DNA of 64,000 bases. Origin: Nematopogon swammerdamellus. Taxonomy: Eukaryota > Arthropoda > Insecta > Lepidoptera > Adelidae. Location of the stretch: contig OX336340.1 in the NCBI GenBank assembly GCA_946902875.1, positions 3,431,739 to 3,495,738 of the forward strand, given 5' to 3'. The position numbers and the translations under genes were made by a program. Shown one piece after another: positions 55,487-64,000 of the stretch; positions within the stretch are counted from its first letter, which is position 1; each line of letters begins with the position of its first letter. A model generated the notes under the pieces. It saw nothing but the letters and a program-made list of their open reading frames with translations, was not told where the DNA came from and did not search any database.

Positions 55487-55848
55487 GTTAGGTCAGTGGT
55501 GCGGTCGGTCGACTGTTGTTAAGCAACCCTGAGCGCGTTCAGGACGTTGGATGAGTGACCGCTCGACCGTTGGAGGCTGACCGTGGTTCGGATCCCACGT
55601 AAAACTGTAGGCCCCTTCCCTTGTTACCTTACTAGGTGGTAGGGTTTAACCCACCCGGGTTCGTGCCATCGCATCGCACTGAATGAAACGTCGCTCGAAA
55701 CGGCTATGTCAATAGTTCGTGTTTTCCGTCCAGTTCAGTGTTGCCGACATGAAATGAAGGGGAAGCACTGACATGGCACCTAGTTCACCCGGTGTTATGT
55801 GTTGACATCACAGATGTTGTAGGTGATGTAACCGTGTCAGGGTCCATA
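55487..55848 (+). repeat. SINE family S1, full length
   Basis: 'gtcagcctcgttaggtcagt' start, 5S-like core ('gagcgcgttcaggacgttgg', one of the more diverged), partial B box, module, body and A9 tail. Confidence 0.8.
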
Positions 55849-56346
55849 AAAAAAAAGATCTACAGACAACCCAAATGGCAGCAATGGTTACTCCTGCGGG
55901 ACTATTCTCTACTAGCAATTTCTCATGATCCATCTCAGTCGCTCCTAATGGCCTTCTCAATGCGTTTAGTGAGACAGAGGATGCGGCTACCACAGTTTTT
56001 GCGATAATCGCTAAAACGAATAGGCAGGTTGATAATGTTCCACTTATTTGCCAATTTCGTTGATTGTCTGCATCCGTCGCGGCGCGTCGCGGTTACAATA
56101 GACATTAAATTGGGGTCACTGTTGAAGGATTTTACTATCAGCTCTACACAGTTTCCGCTTCGGGTCAGACGATCGTAAAACAAAACAAACTCCCAAGCTT
56201 TACAACCGGGCCCAAAGCTGACGGCTTACGCGGTTCCAACTTTCAATAGAAATGAACTCCACCGACCTGTTTCGCTTGCCTTTGTTTTGTAGCGTTGTTC
56301 CTAACTGTGCGTTTAGGCAATTATCGTAATATAATGGCGACGTGAT
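55849..56346. other. Intron sequence, small duplication
   Basis: 55857-55945 repeats 54833-54890 and 55345-55365 in part ('tctacagacaacccaaa', 'gcagcaatggttactcctgc', 'agcaatttctcatgatc'), showing that an older repeat was broken up by S4 insertion at 54903. Confidence 0.5.
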
Positions 56347-57260
56347 CTTTTTTTTTTTATGTAAACCAGCCTGCGTGGCTTTGCCGAGAGACCAATGGTG
56401 CAGTCGACAGAGCCAAAATCACCTCTCCTCGCGAAACCACGCTCAGTTAGCTGCCATGCCAGCAGATTTGCGGGCTGTTGCAAGGCTGTCTAGCCCGTTA
56501 ATACGACGCTTGAAGACACCCAGGTTAAAGGATTCAGGAAATACACTCGCCGGAAGACAGTTCCACACTCTAGCGGTGCGACAAAGAAACGATTTAGAGA
56601 ACCGATGGGTTCTCAAAAGCCCAATGTCAACAACAAAAGGGTGCTGAGTCTCTCTGCGACGAGTCATGCGGAGATAGGACGGGTGGCAGGAAATAAGGGA
56701 TGCTAGTTCCACAGAGCAACGTCCGTGATAGTATTTGTAAAACAGACTAAGCGAACCCACAAATCGTCTGTGAAGACTCCAGACCATCTGTAAGTTTCGG
56801 GTCACCAACAAGACGGATGGCTCGGCGCTGTATCGAGTCTAAGGGCGCAAGCAGATAATGCGGACTACCCTCCCAGATGTGACTGCAGTACTCCATCACC
56901 GGCCTAATTGCGGAAAAGTATACCCAATTTTCTGGATGCAGTTTTGGCCTTAGACTCGATTAGTTGCCGTAAACCGACGTCTTTGGATATAGTGGTGCCC
57001 AGGAGGTCCAGGTGCTCCGAGACAGGTACGACGCTACCATGGAAACTATAGCTTGGAAAGGAAAGGGATCGACCTTAGCTGATAATGCGCAGCACGTTAG
57101 TGATTACGGAGTGATTACGTTAACTGTGTTGTAATGTTTCTTTAACAGCCGAATTGGATGGCTTTGCTTGAGGTCAGAGTACCGTTAACTGAGCTGAAGT
57201 CTCAGGCACAGCCAATTTCTTCCCCCGGAGAGATCGGTTTGCCAATTTCACCCCTGGGTA
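56347..57260 (-). pseudogene. LINE reverse transcriptase C-terminal half
   Basis: A T-run at 56348-56358 is the A-tail on the minus strand. The frame 56443-56811 reads RTHRFSKSFLCRTARVWNCL, FPESFNLGVFKRRINGL. Further upstream on the minus strand (56812-57010) 'YCSHIWEGSPHYLLAPLDSI' and 'LDLLGTTISKDVG' can be read in other frames. It is frameshifted and 5' truncated, and related to 24010-24657. Confidence 0.8.
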
Positions 57261-57732
57261 GATCGGTTTGAAGGAGAATTGAAGCAAATGAATCAGATTT
57301 TCGGATAGATGCACGATTTTGACGGAGTAGACATGGCAAAAATGCAATTAATTTACATAATGTAGCTAGCTCGTAAGGTATTACCTACTAGTTAAACTAG
57401 TGCACACTAACGCATACAACATATTGTGTCAAGTTCGAGAGTAATAGTTAAACTACCTATCATATGAATGCTCAATAATCAATATACAAAAAATATATAA
57501 ATACATACCTATATAAACATTTTAGTTGTGCAACCCATCTCGTTGTTGATCAAAAGTCTACAGGTTTATATGGGAACGCGAACGCGGATACTTTTGCGGA
57601 GAAAATATGACTCATGGCAATAGTTTAGTTGCGAAGCAATCGATTGTATGCGCATGGTCTAATATAATTGGAAATACCTAAATAATGTTCGAAGTACCTA
57701 GCTTAAATATTTACTGAACTCTGCTATTATAG

Positions 57733-58084
57733 GTGTTCACGGAGACGGCATCGTCGCGATATAATATGATCGGACGTCGACGCAGCGTGTCACACCCAGA
57801 GCGCATCGCCTGTATCACTTTTTCCTCCGACATATTCACCCGCCACTGACACGAGCGCACCACCCTTGCGGCCATAGCACCCGCACTGTGTCACGACTCC
57901 ATCATGGAGCAATCATTTGAAAGTCGTTGCACGCTCTAGGCCTACTGCCGGGATACCACCAATTTGGTCCCGGTGACGCGCATTGACTGCGGTCCCCCCC
58001 CCCCCCCCCCCCCCCCTTGGAGGGGGAGAACCTCATTACCGGCTCCGAGGACTTGTCGCTCAAGAATGATTCATTAACCCACAG
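57733..58084 (+). pseudogene. NWD2: Decayed exon 10 copy A
   Basis: 57733-57831 is a damaged copy of exon 10 from its acceptor (attatag/gtgttcac...gagacggcatcgtcgcgata, later cgacgcagcgtgtcacaccc) to cctccgac. After about 190 nt of other sequence, including a run of about 20 C (57997-58016), the end of a copy resumes (gaacctcattaccggctccg, then gtcgctcaag) and passes into attcattaacccacag. It is broken by stops and indels. Confidence 0.7.
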
Positions 58085-58204
58085 GTGTTCGCCGACGGAG
58101 ACAACACGGCCAAGATCTGGTCGGTGTCCGGGTGCGACAGCGGCGAGGAGCGACGCAGCGTGTCGCACGCGGAGCGCATCACCTGTCCCGCTCTCACCTC
58201 CGAC
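58085..58204 (+). pseudogene. NWD2: Exon 10 copy B, cut by an insertion
   Basis: Acceptor attcattaacccacag/GTG, then VFADGDNTAKIWSVSGC, DSGEERRSVSHAERITC, identical to exon 10 except Pro for Leu (CPALTSD). It breaks after ACCTCCGAC, where a 975-bp insertion begins. The rest of the copy resumes at 59189. Without the insertion it would be an exact 182-bp tandem duplicate lacking a donor. Confidence 0.85.
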
Positions 58205-59179
58205 AAACTTTCTTTTCTATCATTTGTTTTGATTTACGTTTTTGTTTATAGACGTCCAGAGATACCAGCCTTTCGGCTACAAAATCCAGACGTCTACTAC
58301 CTGCACTCTTGCGAGTACAGTGATCATGTATGCCAGATCGAGGCCCCATAGCTGCTCTATCGAACATCCGTTCTTCCGAAATAATCCCATGGGAAACACA
58401 GGCTGCGACCTTTCCCCAGCCGATCCGAGCCACCACCCGTCCACCCGAAGGAACCCCCGACCGAAGTCGAGAGCCGGGGGTGAAGCCTTCACTGCCACTG
58501 GGGTCAGCACCCTATCCAACCGCAACCTGTGCCCAGGGCCTCAGCGTTTTGTACTAGCCCAAAGGCTTTTGTTTTCACCAGCTATGTATATGCGTGGAAG
58601 TGCATATGACCACCACCTAATGTGTACCGGGGATCCACCGTTCTCGAATGACAGACTTACGTCAGCGTCATTAGCTCGTGAGAAGTCCATCCCACATCCA
58701 CATATAAGTGTGTGTAGCACCGACATACCGATCTACATTATTCGCATGTCTACCAATTCTCCACATTGGTTACGGAGCTCTAAGTGGCTCACCACTCGCA
58801 GCTTTCGCTACTTATTCCCGTGTTAGGTGCTTTAACTACACAAGTACGGAAGCACCAGGGAATCAACGCTAAACCACAACCCCTGCGAGACCAACTCCAG
58901 TGTTCCGTGCAGAAGCACGAAGCATTCTGGGGCTTTTAACGGAACCCCGCAGTACTCAACCCAGCGTTTAGGGTGGTATCTCATTTGACCCACCGACCTG
59001 AGTGGAGTCAGCAGCGTGAGCTAAGAGGAGGCCGAAACCCCCAACTTAGTACTCATGTTAGACTAGCAACGTTTAATGAGTAATCGTCGAGAACAAGTTC
59101 TCTACCACACATTATTTCTAACAGTGACGCCCGTTACACCGCCCAGTTGCGGGATAGGGTAGCCAACTGCTAATTTTTA
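58205..59179. mobile_element. 975-bp insertion with 9-bp target duplication, unclassified
   Basis: ACCTCCGAC lies on both sides (58196-58204, 59180-59188), a new duplication of exon sequence. No inverted ends are seen. The left edge on the minus strand is A-rich (aaaacgtaaatcaaaacaaa), as in the 3' tail of a minus-oriented retroposon. Frames of up to 194 codons exist (58242-58826 plus) but I recognise no domain. It is not present elsewhere in the window. Confidence 0.7.
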
Positions 59180-59188
59180 ACCTCCGAC

Positions 59189-59250
59189 AGCCAGAACCTC
59201 ATCACCGGCTCCGAGGACATGTCGCTCAAGACTGAATCATTAACCCACAG
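59189..59250 (+). pseudogene. NWD2: End of exon 10 copy B plus duplicated intron end
   Basis: Reads SQNLITGSEDMSLK, then goes directly into actgaatcattaacccacag, the acceptor of the working exon, with no donor. Exon part (162 nt) plus intron part (20 nt) equal the 182-bp unit. Confidence 0.85.
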
Positions 59251-59445
59251 GTGTTCGCCGACGGAGACAACACGGCCAAGATCTGGTCGGTGTCCGGGTG
59301 CGACAGCGGCGAGGAGCGACGCAGCGTGTCGCACGCGGAGCGCATCACCTGCCTCGCTCTCACCTCCGACAGCCAGAACCTCATTACCGGCTCCGAGGAC
59401 ATGTCGCTCAAGGTGTGGCAGTTGGATGGAGGGAAGCTATCGCAG
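59251..59445 (+). CDS. NWD2: Exon 10: WD40 blade (third, complete copy)
   Basis: The acceptor is attaacccacag/GTG and the donor TCGCAG/gttcgt. It has 195 nt, phase 0 at both ends. It reads VFADGDNTAKIWSVSG, SHAERITCLALTSDSQNL, ITGSEDMSLKVWQLDGG. Two W strands (AKIWSV, LKVWQL) and a SED turn are seen. It is the last member of a three-member tandem duplication and the only one with the KVWQLDGGKLSQ end and a donor, so it is the working exon. The acceptor of copy B upstream is just as good and could compete. Confidence 0.88.
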
Positions 59446-59934
59446 GTTCGTTGGTTCGATGAGTTCTGAGTTCTAAATGATGCACTTTTTTATCTTTAGG
59501 TATTCTAGATACTACTTGCCTACGAACAGGGTTATTTTGTAAAGACACCGCATACTAACAGAGGTGACCCAGTTCGTGATATAGAAGCCAAATCTGTAAT
59601 TAGTTGAATACATATTTTTTCATGAAAAGGTCCCATATTATCCCGTACATATTAGCGCGTCTTTACATATGCGCGACGTTGCCAATTCTAGACAGGTGAC
59701 AGAGAAATGGGCCTCGCATTCAGTATGTTGGATCTCGGCCCGCATAACGTCTTTAGGTCTAAGCCCGTCAAGTGTGGCCTTAGCTTAGCTCTCTTTCTAT
59801 GCCGTGACGGTTATTCTACCTTTGGCAATTTGTGGTTAGCCAATAACATCACACTTGACTATATCTCCACATGGCCGCTTTCGGTTCCTTTGGCAATGTG
59901 GTCACCTAAACCTTACGTGATGGGGTCTTCCCAG
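59446..59934. other. Intron 10 with an in-frame open extension of exon 11
   Basis: From an ATG at 59707 the exon 11 frame is open back through the intron for 228 nt (MGLAFSMLDLG start). It has no WD features and contains LINE-like wording; probably chance or transposon. Confidence 0.4.
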
Positions 59935-60133
59935 GTGCTGGTTGGCCACTCCGACATCGTGACGTGCGTGGCGGTGTCCATAACCAACAAGACGCAAGTG
60001 GTCTCCGGCTCGTGGGACTGCAACCTGATCGTGTGGGACATCAACACGGGCGCCGATCTACATCTGTTGTCGGGTCACCTCGCCAAGGTCACCTGCGTTA
60101 AGGTCACTGGCGACGGCTCTATTGCTGTTTCAG
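59935..60133 (+). CDS. NWD2: Exon 11: WD40 blade and half of the next
   Basis: The acceptor is gggtcttcccag/GTG and the donor GTTTCAG/gtttgt. It has 199 nt, entering in phase 0 and leaving one base. It reads VLVGHSDIVTCVAVS, NKTQVVSGSWDCNLIVWDI, NTGADLHLLSGHLAKVTC, VKVTGDGSIAVS. Complete GH...WD unit (GHSD to VWD), then GH of the following blade, which is completed by exon 12 (GSEDKTLIIWE). Very strong WD40 signature. Confidence 0.92.
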
Positions 60134-60174
60134 GTTTGTAACATCAAGCGACACCACTCACAACGCAGTTCTAA

Positions 60175-60510
60175 AAGGCAGTGTTACAGTTCAGTTGTGC
60201 AATCGGTCAACTGCCCTTCGTGATCTTAAGCACACTGGGTGATCGTTCGACCGCTAAAGGCTGTGGTTCGAATTCAACGTAAAACTGAAGGTCCCTTCCC
60301 TTTGGACCTTACTAGGTGGCAGTGGTAGGGTTTAATCCGCCCAGGTTGGTACCACCGCACTGAATGAAAGGTCAAGTGAGACTGCTATGTAAATAGTTTG
60401 TGTTTTCCGTCTAGTTCAGTGTAGGTGGCACTTCCGAAGGGAAGCACTGACGCGGCATCACGGATGTTGTAGGTGATGTAGCCAACCGTGTCAGCTTCCA
60501 TAAAAAACAA
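60175..60510 (+). repeat. SINE S1, worn
   Basis: Diverged head (the 5S-like part is barely recognisable), module with a small insertion (gtggcagtggtagg), body, and a tail missing about 40 nt before 'catcacggatgttgtaggtg'. Confidence 0.7.
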
Positions 60511-60547
60511 ACAAACTAGACACCTACTAGAAGTTTAAGTTACCAAG

Positions 60548-60752
60548 TGTTAGGGTTTAACCCGCCCGGGTTGGTACCACCGCACTGAATAAAAAGGTCG
60601 GTCGAACCGGCTATGTAAATATTTCTTCAGTGTAGCCGTCACTACCAAAGGGAAGCACTGACACGTGACCTAGGTCACCAAGGTTTTATGGGCTGACAAC
60701 ACGGATGATGTAGGTGGTGTTGTCAACCCAAGTGTCAGTTCCCATAAAAAAG
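60548..60752 (+). repeat. SINE S1/S2 body and tail, headless
   Basis: Starts in the module ('gttagggtttaacccgcccg') and ends 'gtcagttcccataaaaaa', about 80 nt before exon 12. Confidence 0.75.
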
Positions 60753-60829
60753 TATTTCACTGTAAAACTGATAATATATTATTATGTAATATTTAACATT
60801 AAAAACAAACAAATAATACAATGCGACAG

Positions 60830-60967
60830 GATCAGAGGACAAGACGCTGATCATCTGGGAGACGAAGCGCGGCCTGGCGCTGACGTCCTTGGCGCTCCAC
60901 GTGCCGCTCGTAACCTTCCAGATCACCAGCGACTGCTCCCGGATAGTCATTCACCTGCTGGATAGAG
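60830..60967 (+). CDS. NWD2: Exon 12: WD40 blade end
   Basis: The acceptor is caatgcgacag/GA and the donor TAGAG/gtgcgc. It has 138 nt: two bases complete Gly, and one base is left over. It reads GSEDKTLIIWETKRG, LALTSLALHVPLVTFQITSD, then CSRIVIHLLDRG. The SEDKTLIIWE strand closes the blade begun in exon 11; the rest forms another divergent blade without Trp. The acceptor lacks a strong pyrimidine tract, but phase and sequence fit precisely on both sides. Confidence 0.88.
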
Positions 60968-61283
60968 GTGCGCATTCGTCTTCGGGTTTCTCTCTCTCGT
61001 GATGACGGAAGGCAATCTGTTCACTCACACACACACCAATTTTAAACAATCCAAATGTGTAAAGTAAACAGACACGTGGCGCCATCTTGTGGCAGGTGAT
61101 GTAAAACTTGACCCGTATATATCACGTTAGACACCACTCTGCGATAGCGAGAAGCAAACATGCGTGTGGCGCCATCTATTGGCGATGTAAATCTAAACAC
61201 AATCAGTCAATCAACAGCATGTTGCTCGACCTGGGCCCGTATTCTCGGAAATCCTCATTGACGCATGCATGACACATGGTTAA

Positions 61284-61661
61284 AAACCGGCCAAGTGCGA
61301 GTCGAACTCGCGCACCGAGGGTTCCGTATCGCCATGTCATGGTCAGCGCACTCACGCCATTTATGTATTAGTTAAAATGCTTCATACTCTTTTCGGTAGA
61401 TGGCGCGCATACACTTTTTAGTTTCTTGTATGGGTACCCCCGTGAATTGTTTACTTTTTCTATTTTTTTTATTATTTGTTGTCATATCGGCTATATAACA
61501 CATACATACCACATATTCTGTGAAAATTTCAACGGGCTGCCTATTACGGCTCAAGAGATAAAGACCTCGGACAGACAGACGGACAGACAGACAGACAAAC
61601 AGACAGGCAAACGGCGTAGGCTTAGTAATAGGGTCCCGTACGACGGATACGGAACCCTAAA
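61284..61661 (-). mobile_element. 'gttccgta' element, complete copy
   Basis: Runs from aaaaaccggccaagtgcgag to gatacggaaccctaaaaa. Subterminal gggttccgta (61320) and tacggaaccc (near 61648) are inverted. The gacagacagacgg run and 'gaaaatttcaacgggctgcc' match 28842-29182 in reverse. It is a very common lepidopteran interspersed repeat (from memory). Non-coding. Confidence 0.75.
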
Positions 61662-61755
61662 AACCAGTGTCCGCGACTGAGACTCTCCTGAATCGTCACT
61701 GGGGGATTTCAGCGAATAGACCCGCTGGTGCTAAACCTGTACCTATCGAAACGTT

Positions 61756-62200
61756 TTTTTTAATGGAAAGTGCGACGTTTTGTCATCACTACACCTCCGA
61801 GTTATTAGACACCTATCTAACGATATCCATGGACTTTCTGTGTTGCACTTCGATGGCCGGTCTGGCCCCTTTAAAAACCCCCATGTCTTACTTGGAAGGA
61901 AATACATGGGCAGGGAGTGTGTCCCATATTTTCCCGTTGCCGTGATTAAATTGCCTACAGAATCTGTGATTCGTCGATTGTACATGTTGCATTCCCTATC
62001 CAGTACGCGTAGTAGTGCGTAGATGGAATGGAGACTGTGGAATTGCATTAAACAGCTCCTCTGAACAATCTCCAGGATGATAGAATAGAACACTCTTAGA
62101 CGGCCAAAGTCCCTAACGGAGTTGCAGCGATTATCAATCGCAGGACACCTCAGGAACACCCACCAGTCGTACGGTACGACGCTGAATTGAGGCTCGCGGT
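61756..62200 (-). pseudogene. Decayed LINE 3' end
   Basis: Collinear with 3836-4250 ('tgggcagggagtgtgtccca', 'cagtacgcgtagtagtgcgt'). A long minus frame (61743-62312) survives by chance; its residues do not follow the frame of the related LINE copies. Confidence 0.6.
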
Positions 62201-62424
62201 GCAACCTGGTATTTACCTGAACCGTGCCAAAAGTGCGAGCAGTATGTTGGAGTATGAACAACATGCTACATAACATACTGCCCAACCTGGTGACCAAAGT
62301 ATTCACCAGCATGCTGGTATGTTCTCCGTATAAGATATTATTTCAGGTGATTTAGCAATATCTACAAACATTAAAGGGCAAGATTCCTGAGCAAAAATTT
62401 ACAAATTTACAATTTATTTTTTTC

Positions 62425-62576
62425 AGAAATTAATTTGGCATCATTTCACTTACGATTAGGTGACTTACGATGCCCATGGACATTATGTGACGCACGGGGA
62501 TTGCGAATGCCATGCCGGCCTGACAGGAGCCTTTTCACGCCCCTTTTGAAAAACCCCAGGCTGTACTTGGGAATTT
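62425..62576 (-). repeat. LINE 3' end fragment directly before exon 13
   Basis: Blocks 'gcgaatgccatgccggcctg' and 'cttttcacgccccttttgaa' match 3900-3975. It ends about 20 nt before the exon 13 acceptor, leaving only 'atcattttatttccag' as unique intron. Confidence 0.65.
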
Positions 62577-62595
62577 GAAATCATTTTATTTCCAG

Positions 62596-62682
62596 GCTGC
62601 GTGCCGATCATATGTCTTCACAACACGCCGGCCACTTACGTCAAGATTCCAACATACGCCGCCCCTTCGAAGGATATCGACG
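62596..62682 (+). CDS. NWD2: Exon 13: post-WD segment
   Basis: The acceptor is ttttatttccag/GC and the donor ATCGACG/gtacag. It has 87 nt: two bases complete Gly, and one base is left. It reads CVPIICLHNTPATYVKIP, TYAAPSKDID. The first part looks like the closing strand of the last blade and the second a proline-rich lead into the tail. It is short but fits in phase with both neighbours. Confidence 0.82.
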
Positions 62683-63164
62683 GTACAGTATCAATATTTT
62701 GAAAGTTGTTTATTATTTATGTACAAATAGCTCACCTGCTGAACAGCGATCGTTGACAGTCTCACCTCGGTCGAGCGGAAGACGCGTCTTCCTTACTCTG
62801 TGGCTAAACACAATTAATGTTGTCTAAGTATGATCATAATCTTTGTATCAATCTTTATATAATCAAAGTATGATCATATCTCTGACTCTGAATACCGCGT
62901 TCGTATACAATAGCTCGCGGCGATGACGCCTTCGAAATTCTCACGTTCTCTCTCTCTTCTCTTCTGCACGCTGAATGACATTGGGGCTCACGAATACTAT
63001 CTACATTATCTCCTTATTAGTTCTCTGCCATTCCACACACTTTCATGATAACCCAAAGATTGGCTGGACGAGAACGCCTAAGGCGTTAAGCTGTACCTTT
63101 TGGCAAATTTTAAGTGCAATAAACTTTTTTTTATTTAAATTTGATTTGATATTTGATGGTCTTC

Positions 63165-63332
63165 TCTGAAAAGGTCGCTCGGAGCGGTTATGTAAATAAA
63201 TAGTTCTTGCTTTCCGGCCAATTCAGTGTAGCTGACTTGACAATAGGGAAGTATTGGTATGGCAACTATCTCCGACAGAGGTAATTAGGTGGCATCATGG
63301 GAGCAGTCGGTGATTTATCATCAGGTTTCATA
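63165..63332 (+). repeat. Old SINE S1/S2 body copy
   Basis: Recognisable blocks: 'ggttatgtaaataaatagtt', 'caattcagtgtagctgac', 'gggaagtattggtatggcaa', ending 'caggtttcataaat'. Heavily diverged, so an old insertion. Confidence 0.6.
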
Positions 63333-63443
63333 AATATTTTGCCGAAACAGCGGCAGCGAAATCAAATAAAATTCTATACATTTTTCTTTTTTACTTTCAA
63401 CTAATTATTAATTTGCTATTTTAATATTTACATTTTCAATCAG

Positions 63444-63588
63444 AGCTGCGTCCCCTGGCTCCAAAGCGTCCGATGCGGCGCCTGCTGAAGAAGGAAGTGT
63501 CCTTGGACACTTACACCTGGCAGAAGAAGTATGGGCACCTCACCTCAGCGGCCATGATGGCTCAAGTCGACGAGCGACTGAAGAGGAG
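63444..63588 (+). CDS. NWD2: Exon 14: conserved C-terminal tail, continues beyond the window
   Basis: The acceptor is acattttcaatcag/AG and the donor AAGAGGAG/gtatgt. It has 145 nt: two bases complete Glu, and two are left over. It reads ELRPLAPKRPMRRLLKKE, VSLDTYTWQKKYGHLTSAA, MMAQVDERLKRR. It is not a WD repeat; it is basic and likely helical. From memory, a YTWQKKY...VDERLKRR segment follows the WD region in NWD2 proteins and is the main reason for preferring that name. No stop codon, so coding continues to the right. Confidence 0.85.
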
Positions 63589-64000
63589 GTATGTAATTAC
63601 AGATTATACATTACAGAGTTTGGCTGATATTATGTAAACAGGGCCATACACATTTTTGACACGTCAAAAGCTGGTATGCCAACGTTTGATGGCGATGGCG
63701 TTAATACAACCCACCTCATTACGCAGACCTAGGTACTTGAACTCCCACTTTGAGGAAACAATTTACCGTGGTACTTTACACCAGATATAGGTAATGTTGG
63801 GTTAATGATTTTTCAGTGACTATAATATTTACTTATAAGGTACTAACAAAACATTGTGACTTGTGAAGTTTGTTTGTTATCTTCTTCGCCTAGAACTGAC
63901 GGAATTTTACACTGGAAGAAATTCTACAATTAACATTAAATTTAGGGCTAGTAATATATTATAATATATAATATAAATTCCCCATAAGATATCTGTCACA
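63589..64000. other. Start of the next intron
   Basis: AT-rich, with no exon and no repeat shared with the rest of the window recognised. Confidence 0.5.

Larger units (their letters stand above)
6227..63588 (+). other. NWD2: Overview of the WD40-repeat gene (14 exons, both ends open)
   Basis: Fourteen exons on the plus strand join into one 733-codon frame. The codon phase leaving each exon (0, 1 or 2) matches the phase entering the next at all 13 junctions, which would not happen with false exons. The protein is a run of WD40 blades (G[ST]x-D-x-[IV]-x-[VI]-W-[DQE] strands, GH dipeptides) ending in a conserved tail (SLDTYTWQKKYGHLT). From memory of the family this fits the C-terminal WD half of NACHT and WD repeat domain protein 2, a STAND-type signalling ATPase; NWD1 or another STAND/WD40 protein is possible. 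Introns range from about 0.5 to 20.8 kb and are full of transposons. Upstream exons and the stop codon lie outside the window. Confidence 0.75.

Noticed and set aside
58242..58826. 194-codon frame in the 975-bp insertion
   Set aside because: No family recognised; overlapping frames on the other strand are equally plausible, so it is not called a gene.
59707..59934. Alternative first exon for the WD gene
   Set aside because: The frame is open into exon 11, but the residues show no WD or family features and the normal acceptor at 59935 is good.
61743..62312. 189-codon minus-strand frame
   Set aside because: Overlaps a decayed LINE end and does not follow the LINE's coding frame.

Overview
The window is eukaryotic nuclear DNA, almost certainly from a moth or butterfly. 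It holds short GC-rich exons with GT/AG splice sites in AT-rich introns, and is dense with repeats typical of Lepidoptera: tRNA- and 5S-headed SINEs, LINE 3' ends, Helitron-like copies ending in 'cgaagccgcggg', and elements ending in 'ggccaagtgcgag'. There are no bacterial-style operons, no CRISPR array and no intact transposase or polymerase gene.

One plus-strand gene spans the whole window. I recovered 14 exons (6227-6417, 27219-27342, 33058-33169, 34405-34553, 35433-35565, 48131-48302, 49611-49729, 51496-51756, 53368-53541, 59251-59445, 59935-60133, 60830-60967, 62596-62682, 63444-63588). Splice phases agree at all 13 junctions and give one open frame of 733 codons (2199 nt, about 3.4% of the window). 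The product is a chain of about a dozen WD40 repeats plus a conserved non-WD tail. I read it as the C-terminal half of a NACHT and WD repeat domain protein (NWD2/NWD1 family). The N-terminal exons, where the NACHT ATPase would lie, are left of the window, and the stop codon is right of it.

The most striking feature is that several exon edges have been tandemly amplified with adjoining intron or SINE DNA. (1) A SINE head repeated at 148 bp ends 26 nt before exon 1. (2) Exon 2 with its 3' splice site is repeated six times at 141 bp; only the last copy keeps a donor and the frame. (3) The 3' half of exon 5, its donor and a SINE-derived pyrimidine tract form a 14-member 114-bp array; at least six members form a possible 75-nt in-frame cassette exon. 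(4) A 51-bp Asp-coding minisatellite abuts exon 6. (5) Exon 10 and its acceptor are repeated at 182 bp, and one copy is split by a 975-bp insertion with a 9-bp target duplication.

Introns by region. 1-6.2 kb: LINE and SINE debris and a 5S-like fragment. 6.4-26.4 kb: SINE mosaics, a Tc1/mariner-type MITE, and a 3.1-kb foldback element built of 27 units of about 109 bp in two opposed arms. 27-33 kb: SINEs and a hairpin MITE inside a SINE. 35.6-48.1 kb: the exon-5 array, a hAT-type MITE with an 8-bp target duplication, tandem palindromes and the minisatellite. 49-59 kb: a piggyBac-type MITE (TTAA) and a LINE nested in a SINE. 60-64 kb: SINEs and a complete 'gttccgta' element.

Four SINE families (called S1-S4 here) share a central module. 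S1 has a composite head: a tRNA-like A box, a 5S rRNA-like control region and a partial B box. Family names are from memory; no database search was possible.
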